A DNA stretch of 64,000 nucleotides, taken from positions 81,725,602 to 81,789,601 of the forward strand of contig OX421963.1 in the NCBI GenBank assembly GCA_949128115.1, given 5' to 3'. A model generated the notes under the pieces. That model ran no database searches, was not told the DNA's origin, and saw only the letters and a list, made by a program, of their open reading frames with translations. The stretch comes from Anaspis maculata (lineage: Eukaryota; Arthropoda; Insecta; Coleoptera; Scraptiidae). Positions within the stretch are counted from its first letter, which is position 1. Each line of letters opens with the position of its first letter. Made by a program: the position numbers and the translations under genes. This document shows positions 54,906-64,000 of this stretch, in pieces.

Positions 54906-56937
54906 GATTTTCCTTATTACGGCGTACCTGGAGCATGAAAAATACATATGACAAGCGCAGTTTTTCCATAACTGCTGATTTTTCCAAAAACTATCAAGTT
55001 TAGAGGTAGGAAAACCCTAAAAAAATTGGAAAGGAAGAAAAAGAGTGATACAAAATCGGTCGCATTCCATAAAATAAGAAATTGTGGTGCACTTTGCAAA
55101 GTTTTCTTTTTTTTGGGCAAAGTTTTCCTTTCTTCAAGCATTTGATAGCATGAGAATCCAACGCACATGATTCAGCCAAATATCCGCCATTTTGTCTTGC
55201 CATATCGAGCTTTTTTGTAGGTGTACCGATTTTGATGAAACTTGAACCGTACGACTCGTGTCTCATATAATTATTCAAGATTATTATATACCCATATTTT
55301 AAGGTTGGTTTACGATTCGTAACCATCTTGGCCCAACCGCGATGTGGGACGTTTACGTAAATGACCCGATTCTGATGAAACTTGAAGATACTTTTGTCTC
55401 GTATAACGATCTATGATTATAATGTTGGTTTCGTTTTTCGTTTTCGGCTTTCGTTTTTTTCGGCAGACAGGTTTAGCCGATCGTCACGACACAATGCAAA
55501 AGTCGGTCTCTGTCTCCTTCGCACTGCTGGTAGTCTACAGTCTGTCCTTGTGATGGAAATGACAGCCTTAATGAACCGATTTTGATAAAACTGAAACACA
55601 CTTGTAACCCGTTTATTGATAAAAGTTTCAAAGATCGGTTCTACGATTCACAGCTATTAGACCGCGATATTGACTTTCCTGCCAGTCAACCGATTTCAAA
55701 CTTATTTCTGCCAATGTTCAATAGTGTCCTTGCATGAATTTCATTCCCAGAAGATTGCTGCATATTTCCTCAAACACGTTGTCAATAATGTCTGGACAAA
55801 AAAAAGAAATATTTTTCAATTTTTCAAAATGAAGATCAAAGTTTGAAATACATTTTTCGCGACAAAAGCACTGTTACTTTCGTACTGATCGTACTTGACT
55901 TTATAACACACTGACCTTGAACCTTCACTTGACAACCGTCGCCGTCTGGAATCAAGCACTGGCGTGAAGAGACTGCGCGGGTCAATTTTTCGACCAAATT
56001 TGTGCATATTTTCAAATTCCAAAATTTCAAACATACAAACTTGTAAGTACATGTAGTCTCTTTTTAAACTAGGAAGAATAATTCAAAGGCTAATATCGAA
56101 CTATTGGTGATATTGGGCCCCTATGATGCTACCATGGCTCATTTATGATATTTTTATAATATGCTCCTTAACGATATAGCTCTACATGGAGAAAGTTTAA
56201 AAAATGTGCCATGGTAGCTTCACTTTCAAAAAACAGAAAAAATTCGTAGATATTTTGGACTACACTCGACAAAATTTTCAAATCCAGCGACTTAGTACAT
56301 AGTGTGTTTGCTTATGGTATCCCGTGTCCAACTTGCAGCCAGAGCATAATGGTTGGCACTAAATTGTTCATTAGATCATGGCGAACACGAATCGCGATGG
56401 TAGACATCTGAGACCCTCGACTAGGCAGCGAGAGGGGAAAAAGAATGTGCTGAAGAGATGAAAAATGTTAACACATCAACCGGAAAAAAAGTAATTGTGA
56501 AGCTTACCATGCGTGCTCATCATTTCAAATCCATGAAGGTGTAGCAAACTGTTTGCAAAAATATCGGACCATTACAGAGATCACTCAAAAAACAGTTTTC
56601 CATGGGATACAGTTTTCCATAGGAAAATATCATTGTTGAAAAAATCAAACATCGTTGGGGATGCATAGGTGCAAATTAGTATTTTGACTACTGATTATGA
56701 TAGAAATATGTGCGTGATTGGTGGAAATGCATCACCTTATCATTTTAGAAGCTGACTGTCAACTGTTTCAACAGGCTTGGCCGCCATCTTGGATTTCCTT
56801 TTAGTGCAGTAGTCGAAAAACCGACAGATAACCATGAGAATCGTGGCATTATTCCATTCCATCACGAGAAATATCTTACCATATTAAGTGCGTGGTTTCT
56901 TTGGCGAGAAAAATTGCTATTATCATTTTATTATAAT
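54906..56937. other. no gene; degenerate repeated motif
   Basis: ACCGATTTTGATGAAACTTG-like motifs recur near 55227, 55367 and 55577, each followed by a TTGTCTCGTATAA-like segment in the first two cases. This suggests a degenerate tandem array or a transposon internal repeat. Nothing else is recognised. Confidence 0.4.
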
Positions 56938-57205
56938 GTCACGAGCGGCGAGACTCTCGTCCATTTGAGAGCAAACGCGGCCCTTCTTGACTTTTCGAAC
57001 ACATTGTTGCGAATTACGAAGCTCTAGAAATATTAGGGAGCATACGCTTAAGCTCTGCCCCGTTTTGAATAACATGGGAGATCAATAGCCGAGTAAGACA
57101 CATGTTGCCAATTGGCGGAGGTGCCACCGGTCTAGAGTACGCTGGATTACACGCGAAGTTGATCGAAGTTTCGAGAGCGGTTGCGATTGCGCAAAAAAAA
57201 CTTTC

Positions 57206-57727
57206 ATGAGCGGACTAAGAAATTCAGATTCATGTAAGATGGTCATGATCAGCAATGCGGCCAACATCAGCGACGCACTCATCCAATCGATTCTCATTGA
57301 GACAGTCAAAGATGCTTTGCGCCCTCGACGTCTTAGAGAGGTAAACTTTAACGAATCCGCAGCATTACATACTGCCGAGAAATCTACCGAGGAAATGTTT
57401 GAGGAACTCCTCGGCGCTATATCTCGGAACAAAGCCCAAAGCGAATCAAGAGCTGGAGAAAGACCGCGTTGCTTCGGGTGTGGAAAATCGGGACATCTTC
57501 GTCCGGATTGCAGGCAATGGTCGAGTTCAGCAAACCGTTCCATGGTGGAACAGGAAACTGCTGATCGAGAAAGTCACCAACCGAAAGAAAGCAATCGTAA
57601 AGGAGGAAGACCACGTTTCCCCAAATGTGGGAAGGACAAACATCTGCAACGCGACTGCAGGCAACGATATTCTTCAACAAAATGTTTCATGCTGGAACGG
57701 GCAACTGCTGATCGGGGAGATCATTAA
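57206..57727 (+). pseudogene. gag remnant with repeated CCHC zinc knuckles
   Basis: An N-terminal gag-like region leads into the zinc knuckle CFGCGKSGHLRPDC, then a second, damaged one (FPKCGKDKHLQRDC, first Cys lost). After a frameshift a third repeat is recognisable (about 57765-57840, ICRKGEHLQRE in a neighbouring frame). The repeats, including their linkers, recur about every 125-130 bp, so a whole zinc-knuckle-plus-linker unit has been duplicated. Such knuckles bind retroelement RNA. The copy cannot make a complete Gag. Confidence 0.65.
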
Positions 57728-58055
57728 TCAAGAGAAAGCAATCGCCCAAGAGGAAGACCGCGTTGCTTCATTTGTCGAAAGGGTGAGCATCTGCAGCGTG
57801 AGTGCTAGCAACGGTACCGTTCTGCAGACGGTTTCATGCTAGAACAAGAAGCCGCTGATGGAGGAAGTCAACATCGTCCTGGAAAGAGTCATGAAAAGAG
57901 CAACACGGATGGTCTTTTTTGAAGACAACGCAACGACGACTGCTGCAGGCACGGCAAGAGGGTGAATCAGCAGAGTGGATGATACGTTAAAGTCAAAGCA
58001 CTCGTTGTAAAATCAGATATAGACTATTAGACAATAGACTATTGTCTATTGACTA

Positions 58056-58646
58056 TTGTCTATTAGATATAGACATAGACTATTTCAGCAAGTAACCTGG
58101 AGCGTACGTCCTACCCAATCAAAAGGCTTCTACAGTGGTGAGTGTGCTCGTGGACAATCTGATCAGCCATTCGGAGTACCTTTGAAGTTACACACAGACC
58201 AGGGACGAAACTTCGAATCCAACGTGTTCCAAGGTAATGTACTCTTTTCGGGATACAGAAGACCAAAACGACGTCTGGTCTTCCACGGTCACCCACGGTC
58301 TGACGGAATGATTGAACGGTTCAACAGGACAATGGAGCACCACCTGTCACAGATCGTCGATGAGCATCAGCGAGACTTGGATCGTCATCTGCCGATATTC
58401 CTAATGGCGTATCACGCTGCCATTCACGAAACCACGGGGGAAACATCGGCACGTTATCTTTTTGGCCGAGAAATTCGCCTCCCCTGCGATTTACAATCTG
58501 GCACGCGGAAGAATGATCCTAAGCAAGTTGACGAGCTAAAGCAAAGAATGTGCGACATCAACGAGTTGGTTCGGGAACGGATTCAAGTCGACACCGACCG
58601 AATGAAGATCCGTTACGGCTTGAAAGCCTTCAGGGGATTTCAATGA
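58056..58646 (+). pseudogene. Ty3/gypsy integrase fragment
   Basis: A 196-codon frame. The integrase core is seen in LKLHTDQGRNFESNVF (second catalytic Asp) and HPRSDGMIERFNRTMEHHL (the Glu block, with ERFNR). HLPIFLMAYHAAIHETTGET and SARYLFGREIRLPCDL follow, the usual end of the gypsy core. The sequence YRRPKRRLVFHGHPRSDG replaces the usual KTRTTPxHPQSDG block. The first Asp and the zinc-binding N-terminal domain are missing. Confidence 0.75.
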
Positions 58647-58678
58647 TTGATAGATAGATGGATAGATAGATAGATAGG
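58647..58678. repeat. (GATA)n microsatellite
   Basis: About eight GATA units with one GATG variant, between the gypsy remnant and the HSE-rich foldback element. Confidence 0.9.
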
Positions 58679-58744
58679 TGTTTTTTAAGCAAGACCCTTG
58701 CAATGTGACTGGCTAGTGAATGATATTATGTAGTTTTTTTTTTT

Positions 58745-60727
58745 GGAGGTACTGCAAAAATTCTATTTTGATTTTCTAAAATCTGAAGAGGTTCAAAAAC
58801 TTAAGCGTATCTTACTCTTCATTATGGTATTTCATAATCCATGACTGTTTACTTTTCATTATTTGGTTTTTATTGAGAGACTAGTACAGACACTCCGCTG
58901 ACTCTTATAGTTGCAACTCGTAATATTGACAGTTGCAACTGTAAAAATTGATAGTTGCAACTCGCAATTTAGGCATTCAAGCATAAGCATTCCGAAATAT
59001 TCCAATCCATTGTGGAACATTCGAGCTCGTTTCACAACATTTCAGAATGTTGCGGTATGTTCTGAAATGTTCGGAAAATCCCGTAGCATCCTAGACCATT
59101 ATGGAACATTCAAGATCATTCTACAGCATTCCAGAATGTTCCGGTATGATCTGGAATGGTCGGGAATAGTCTGGAACGTTCGGAATCATTCCGGAATATT
59201 CCAGATCATTGTGAAGCATTCGTGATCATTCCACAACATTCTAGAATGTTCCGGTATAGTCGAGAATACTCTGGAAGGTTCGGAAACATTCTGGAACATT
59301 CCAACCTATTGTGAAACATTCGACAACATTCCACAACATTCCAGAATGTTGCGGTATGTTTTGAAATGTTCAGGAATAATCTGGAACGTTCAGAAACATC
59401 TCGGAACCTTCCAGAATATTTTGGAGAATTCGTTATCATTCCACAACATTCCAGAATGTTCTGGTATGTTCGGAAATAGTCTGGAGCGCTTACAAACATT
59501 CAGGAACATTACAATCCATTGTGGAACATTCTAGATAGTTTCACAACATTCCAGAGTGTGTCGGTATGTTCTAGAATGTTCAGGAATAGTCTGGAACGTT
59601 CGGAAACATCCAGATCATTATGGAACATCCGAGATCATTCCACAAGATTCCGGTATGTCCCGGAACGTTTGGGAAATCCCGGAACATTCTAGATCAATAT
59701 GAAACTTAAGAAATCATTCTACAACATTCCAGAATGTTCCGGTATGTTCTGAAATGTTCGGGAATAGTCTGGAACGTTCGGAATCATCCAAGATCATTCT
59801 ACAGCATTCCAGAATGTTCCGGTATGTTTTTGAATATCCGGGAATAGTCTGAAACGCTCGAGAACATACCGCAACGTTCCAGATCATTCTGGAACATTCC
59901 AGAGCACCCTTCAAAGTTGTGGGAGAATCTGGAACATTGTGGACTATTCGAAGCTTTTTTGTGTGGGGTCACCTTATTGGTAGTATTCGGGTACCTACTT
60001 GTGATTGCCAGTTGCAACAGTCAAAATTGCGAGTTGCAACTGTCAATTGAAGGTTGGAAGTTGGAAGTTGAAAGATTCATAATTTGAAAGTGGAACAAAT
60101 CATATCGCCCTCTTCGCTTTCGTATAAAGGTGCTTCTTCACGTGAGACCTGCCGTACTGCCGGCCGCGCTGTGCTCGTGAGTGCTGAAACCCAAGCTTCT
60201 GTAATGAGGTTTCCGAACCTTCCAGAATATTCTCGACAATACCGGAACATTCTAGAATGTTGTGGAATGATCACGAATGCTCCACAATGATCTGGAATAT
60301 TCCGGAATGATTTCGAACGTTCCAGACTATTCCCGACCATTCCAGAACATACCGGAACATTCTGGAATGCTGTAGAATGATCTTGAATGTTCCATAATGG
60401 TCTGGGATGTTACGGGATTTCCCGAACATTCCAGAACATACTGCAACATTATGAAATGTTGTGGAACGAACTAGAATGTTCCACAATGGTTTGGAATGTT
60501 TCAGAATGCTTGTGCTTGAATGCCTAAATTGCGAGTTGCAACTACCAATTTCCACAGTTGCAACTGTGCTGAGTCTCTGTACTAGTCTCTCATTAAAAAC
60601 CGATTTATGAAAAGTAATGGAAACAGTCATCGATTTCTAAAATACCATAATGAAGAGTAAGATACGCGTAAGATTTTGAATTTCTTTAGATTTTAGAAAA
60701 TCAAATTAGAATTTTTGCAGTACCTCC
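58745..60727. mobile_element. foldback element FB5 with an array of heat-shock-element palindromes
   Basis: The outer ends GGAGGTACTGCAAAAATTCT and the complement at the right are preceded and followed by T and A runs. Inward blocks CTTACTCTTCATTATGGTAT, GAGAGACTAGTACAGA, AGTTGCAACT and ATTGCGAGTTGCAACT are complementary. Between about 58980 and 60510 the sequence is a dense array of short palindromes such as GAACATTCCAGAATGTTCC, separated by GGAATAGTCTGGAACG-like spacers, around a short unique centre (about 60080-60205). No protein is encoded. Open frames on both strands merely translate the repeats. Confidence 0.85.
59129..60436. promoter_or_regulatory. cluster of at least 14 perfect heat-shock elements
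   Basis: Sites matching TTCnnGAAnnTTC or its complement GAAnnTTCnnGAA start at 59129, 59239, 59289, 59404, 59449, 59569, 59727, 59807, 59887, 60215, 60245, 60295, 60355 and 60424. Those at 59569 and 60215 have four perfect alternating units. Many two-unit sites lie between them. This is the binding consensus of the trimeric heat-shock factor HSF. Whether HSF binds here in vivo is unknown. Confidence 0.6.
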
Positions 60728-60935
60728 ACAAAAAAACAAGTGAGTATGCCTTCACGTGCGTGAGTCTCAGTAGCGCATTTTCTCAAAGAGGCATATTGTG
60801 AACGTAAAGAAATTTGGTTGAAGGAGAAACACCATTCCTTGCTTTTTTTCTTTACTCGAAGCTCATTGTGATATGGTGTTATCAGAATGGGGTACTTGCC
60901 AATGAAATAGATTTGAATGAAAATTCTTTCACTCA

Positions 60936-62535
60936 GCAATATATTTTTTTGTTTGAGGGCGGGAGCTGGGAGCGGCGACTAATCAGCAGTAGTTTATTCT
61001 TTCCCATTTTTAGTCGGCTATCCATATAGCGAAAGAATTAGATCGCTATGTCTTCGGGTTCATGTTTTCCATTTATCTCTTACTTTGAGGGCAGCGTGTG
61101 GGGGTGGCAGCATTCTGCAAAGTAACTGTTGCACAGTTTGAGTTGAGAGTTTCTAAATGTTTAAGGAAATATGACAATCAATGAAAATTGTAAAAGTTGC
61201 ATTTTTTTGTTTAGGGGCGGGAGCTGGAGGCGGCGACTAATCAAAAGTGGCCTCCTCTTCCCAGTTTTAGTCAGCTATCTATATAGCGGAACAATTTGAT
61301 CGCTATGTCTTTAGGGTTATGTTTTACATTCATCTCTTACTTTGGGGGCGGCGTGTGGGAGCGGCAGAGTTTGGCAAAGAAATTCTTCCATAGTTTGAGT
61401 TGGGAGTTTCTGAATGTTTGAGGTAACATTAAAATGTAATTCAGTGGGAATTATTGAAAGTTGCATTTCTTCTCTTTTGGGGGTGGAAGTTGGAGGCGGC
61501 GCCATGTCAAAGGTAGCCCATTCTTTCCCATTTTTAGTTAGATATCCATATAGCGAAAGAATTAGATTGTTATGTCTTCGGGTTTATGTTTTTCATTCAT
61601 CTCTCACTTTGAGGGTAGCGTGTGGGGGCGGCAGCATTCGGCAAAGTAACTATTGCACAGTTTGAGTTGGGAATTTCTAAATGTGAGGGAAATATGACAA
61701 TCAGTGAAAATTGTGAAAGTTGCATTTTTTGTTTGTTTGGAGGCGGCAGCTGGAGGCGGCGGCTAATTAAAAGTGGCCTATATTTTCCCAGTTTCAGTCA
61801 GCTATCAATATAGTGAAAGAATTAGATCGCTATGTCTTCAGGTTCATGTTTTACATTTATCTCTCACTTTGGGGGCGGCGTGTGGGAGCGGCAGAGTTTG
61901 GCAAAGAAATTGTTGCACAGTTTGAGTCAAGAGTTTCTAAATGTTCGAAGTGACAGTATCAACTAAATCAGTGAAAATTGTTGAAAGTTGCACTTTTTTT
62001 TCTTTTGGGGGCGGAAGCTGGAGGCGGCGCCATATCAAAAGTAGCCTATCCTTTTCCATTTTCAGTCAGCTATCCATATAGCGGAAAACTTGGATCACTT
62101 TGTCTTTGGGTTCATGTTTTTAATTTATCTCTTACTTTGGGGGCGGCGTGTGGGAGCGGCAGCGTTCGGCTAAGCAAATGTTGCACAATTTGAGTTGGCA
62201 GTTCCTAAATGTTTAAGGGAACATCTCAATCAGTAACATTTGTGAAAGTTGCACTTTTTATCGTTTGGGGGCGGAATCTGGGGGCGGCGACTAACCAAAA
62301 GTAGCCTATCCTTCCCAATTTTTGGTCAGCTATTTATATACCGAAAGAATCAGATCGCTATGTCTTCGGGTTTATGTTTTTCATTTTATTGCACTTTTTA
62401 TCGTTTGGGGGGCGGAATCTGGGGGGCGGCGACTAACCAAAAGTAGCCCATTCTTTCTCATTTTTAGTAAGCTATTTATATACCGAAAGAATCAGATCGC
62501 TATGTCTTCGGGTTTATGTTTTTCATTTTAAAGTG
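60936..62535. repeat. satellite-like tandem array, unit about 260 bp
   Basis: A marker block like GGGGGCGGAAGCTGGAGGCG recurs at about 60959, 61216, 61478, 61738, 62006, 62266 and 62408. The spacing is 257-267 bp, except for a truncated last unit (about 142 bp). Other landmarks repeat in each unit: GATCGCTATGTCTTCGGGTT, CAGCTATCCATATAGCG and GTGTGGGAGCGGCAG. Units differ by roughly a tenth of positions, so the array is not very recent. Open frames cross it but follow no family. Confidence 0.85.
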
Positions 62536-62957
62536 ATTGGGGGCGGTTTTTAGCAGTTTTTTCATGTCGGCGGCGCATATTGATGACGGAATGTTTCTTG
62601 GCTTACGTTTATAAGTGGCAACTATGTATTATTCAAAAAATGAGAACACCAGAGCATCAGGTCTGGTAGAAAGTGCAATATTATGTTATTTCAAGTTTAT
62701 CGGGGGCGGTTTTCTCTATGTTGGCGGCGCAATATAGACATCCAATATAGCCTAGCCCTCCTTTGGGAGTGGCAGCTATGTAACAGCGAAAAAATTAGAA
62801 AGCTAGGTCGTCTAGTTTGGGAGGAGTTCGAGGAACGGACGGACGGACGGACGGACGGACGGACGGACAAAGCGGTTGCAATAGCGATTTTCATCAAGAT
62901 GGAAAATGCGCTAAAAACACTTCGACTATATATAAACAACACGACTGTATATATATA
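62536..62957. other. satellite flank and (GGAC)n microsatellite
   Basis: Degenerate GGGGGCGG blocks like those of the satellite recur near 62537 and 62702. A (GGAC)n run of about eight units occupies 62836-62868. There is no gene. Confidence 0.6.
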
Positions 62958-63797
62958 CAGGGCTAGGCAAAATACTTCGAAAAATGTATTCAAATACAAA
63001 ATACAAAATACACGATCCAAGGTAGTCGAAATACAAAATACAAACTACTTCTTGAAATGTCTTTGAAATACAAAATTCAAAATACGTATTTTGGAAAACT
63101 AAAAAATTCCAAAATACGAAATACAACCTAGAGTATTCCAAATACAAAATACAAAATACATTCTTATTGCGTATTTCAACCATTTTATTGGAAAAACCGT
63201 AAAATGTAAGTATTTCAATGGGAACACTTCATTGATTCAGTCGCAACAATAAGTAAATTATTATGAAGTATGGAAAGACAAATAAAATGAACATAAAGTG
63301 GAGAAAACTTCATATTCAAACCTATCCCTTATCCTTATTTCATTCATGAATTCTTCAAAATAACAAATGTTGATTTCCTTTGGGGACAACCAGCTTTTCG
63401 AAAATATTGTCTGATATCCGACATGGAACCTCTCGTGGCTGACAGTAGGATACACTTTTACCAGTAAAACGTAAAACGTAAAAGATGCAATCGAACTCAT
63501 TATCGATCCCAGATAGTGTGCAAAAGCAAGAAATGTCAATGGGGTGAATATAGTATTACCATAACCATTTCGGCCCGAACAGACGAAAGAGCATGGGAAA
63601 CAAATGTATTTTGTATTTTGTAATTTGAAAATCAAAATACTTTTCCGAAAAACGTATTTGAAATACAAAATACGAAATACTAGCTGCCTGAACTATTCCA
63701 AAATACAAAATACAAATACTTCTCAATCAAATGTATTTAAATACAAAATACTTGAATGTATTTCAAATACTTGTATTTGAAATACCGCCCAGCCCTG
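62958..63797. mobile_element. non-autonomous hAT-like element (840 bp)
   Basis: The ends CAGGGCTAGGC and GCCCAGCCCTG are imperfect inverted copies. The 8-bp TATATATA flanks both sides (62950-62957 and 63798-63805), although the target lies in a TA repeat, which weakens this evidence. Both subterminal regions are packed with AAATACAAAATAC / GTATTTTGTATTT motifs, which is typical of hAT subterminal transposase-binding repeats. The roughly 350-bp middle has one minus-strand open frame (63261-63668) with no recognised transposase motif. Confidence 0.75.
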
Positions 63798-63811
63798 TAT
63801 ATATATATATA

Positions 63812-63901
63812 TATTTGTATTTTGGAATAGTTCAGGCAGATAGTATTTCGTATTTTGTATTTCAAATACGTTTTTCGGAAAAGTATTTTGATTTTCAAAA
63901 T
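63812..63901. repeat. inverted partial copy of the hAT-like element
   Basis: The segment from TTGTATTTTGGAATAGTTCA to GTATTTTGATTTTCAAAAT is a close inverted copy of about 63617-63710 inside the neighbouring element. It is truncated where the SINE head begins. Confidence 0.75.
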
Positions 63902-63902
63902 C

Positions 63903-63985
63903 AGAATCCGGTAGCTCAGAAGCTAAGCGAAGCACACTACCAACCTGGAGGCCCCAGGATCAAATCCGGCCGGCAGCATGACATT
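63903..63985 (+). mobile_element. tRNA-derived SINE head, cut by the window end
   Basis: A plus-strand A box (GGTAGCTCAGAAGC) and B box (GGATCAAATCC) lie about 45 bp apart, then SINE-like body sequence to the edge of the window. The head resembles that of the 51.0-kb SINE more than the serine-like family. Confidence 0.6.
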
Positions 63986-64000
63986 TTTCTGAGCAATATA

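Larger units (their letters stand above)
56938..58646 (+). mobile_element. Ty3/gypsy deletion derivative (gag plus integrase)
   Basis: An LTR-like start TGTCACGAGCGGCGAG (compare the solo LTR at 29535) is followed by a gag frame with zinc knuckles and, after about 230 bp of broken sequence, a long integrase segment. Protease, RT and RNase H are missing. A short AT-rich repeat (TAGACAATAGACTATTGTCT and relatives, about 58020-58085) lies at the gag-integrase junction. The 3' LTR is not seen; a GATA microsatellite begins at the end of the integrase frame. Confidence 0.7.

Noticed and set aside
57399..57842. Separate 147-residue protein overlapping gag
   Set aside because: It is a neighbouring frame of the same zinc-knuckle repeat. 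The knuckle motifs are in the gag frame.
58980..60510. Protein-coding frames on both strands rich in 'NIPECSGMF'-like repeats
   Set aside because: They are translations of the GAACATTCCAGAATGTT palindrome array and occur equally on both strands.
60936..62535. Glycine-rich repeat protein
   Set aside because: Frames follow the 260-bp satellite, change between units and contain stops. They have no family features.

Overview
The window is nuclear DNA from an animal with small introns, almost certainly an arthropod and probably an insect. The support is GT-AG introns of about 50-60 bp next to multi-kb ones, a spliced mitochondrial glycerol-3-phosphate dehydrogenase gene, a sigma-class GST exon, TMEM135-like exons, tRNA-derived SINEs, and many dispersed GGTACCTACC-type motifs. 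The species cannot be fixed from sequence alone.

Host genes are few. The last exon of a sigma-class glutathione S-transferase lies at 5.2-5.4 kb (+). A complete eight-exon FAD-dependent mitochondrial glycerol-3-phosphate dehydrogenase (742 codons, two EF-hands) spans 20.27-27.71 kb (+). A three-exon gene for a 117-residue secreted protein of unknown function converges on it from 28.38 to 27.92 kb (-) and has its own TATA box. Two paralogous first coding exons of the TMEM135 cysteine-rich family lie at 46.46 and 51.99 kb (+). A THAP-like zinc-finger fragment sits at 8.5 kb.

Most of the rest is transposable-element sequence. Non-LTR retrotransposons include 5'-truncated RT elements at 13.7-16.2 kb (-) and 30.4-32.2 kb (+), both with (TAA)n-type tails. 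A near full-length two-ORF CR1/jockey-like element at 37.1-41.6 kb (-) is interrupted by two later insertions, and RT, RNase H and RTE fossils occur elsewhere. Ty3/gypsy material comprises fossils at 9-9.9 kb and inside GPDH intron 4, a solo LTR at 29.5-30.0 kb with GTAT target duplications, and a gag-integrase deletion derivative at 56.9-58.6 kb. DNA transposons comprise a Tc1-like element at 34.4-35.9 kb whose transposase carries one C-terminal frameshift, a hAT-like element at 63.0-63.8 kb, a Mutator-like MITE with 9-bp duplications at 48.4 kb, and several TA-flanked MITEs.

The most unusual feature is a set of long, nearly complete palindromes (foldback elements) at 11.8-13.7, 16.9-18.4, 42.2-45.7 and 48.3-50.5 kb. 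Most of them end in TACAGGG-type termini. A further foldback at 58.7-60.7 kb has an interior built of short palindromes that form at least fourteen perfect three- or four-unit heat-shock elements. It is followed by a satellite of about 260-bp units (60.9-62.5 kb). Several insertions sit inside older elements with reading frames that become continuous when the insertion and one target copy are ignored, so the order of events can be read directly.
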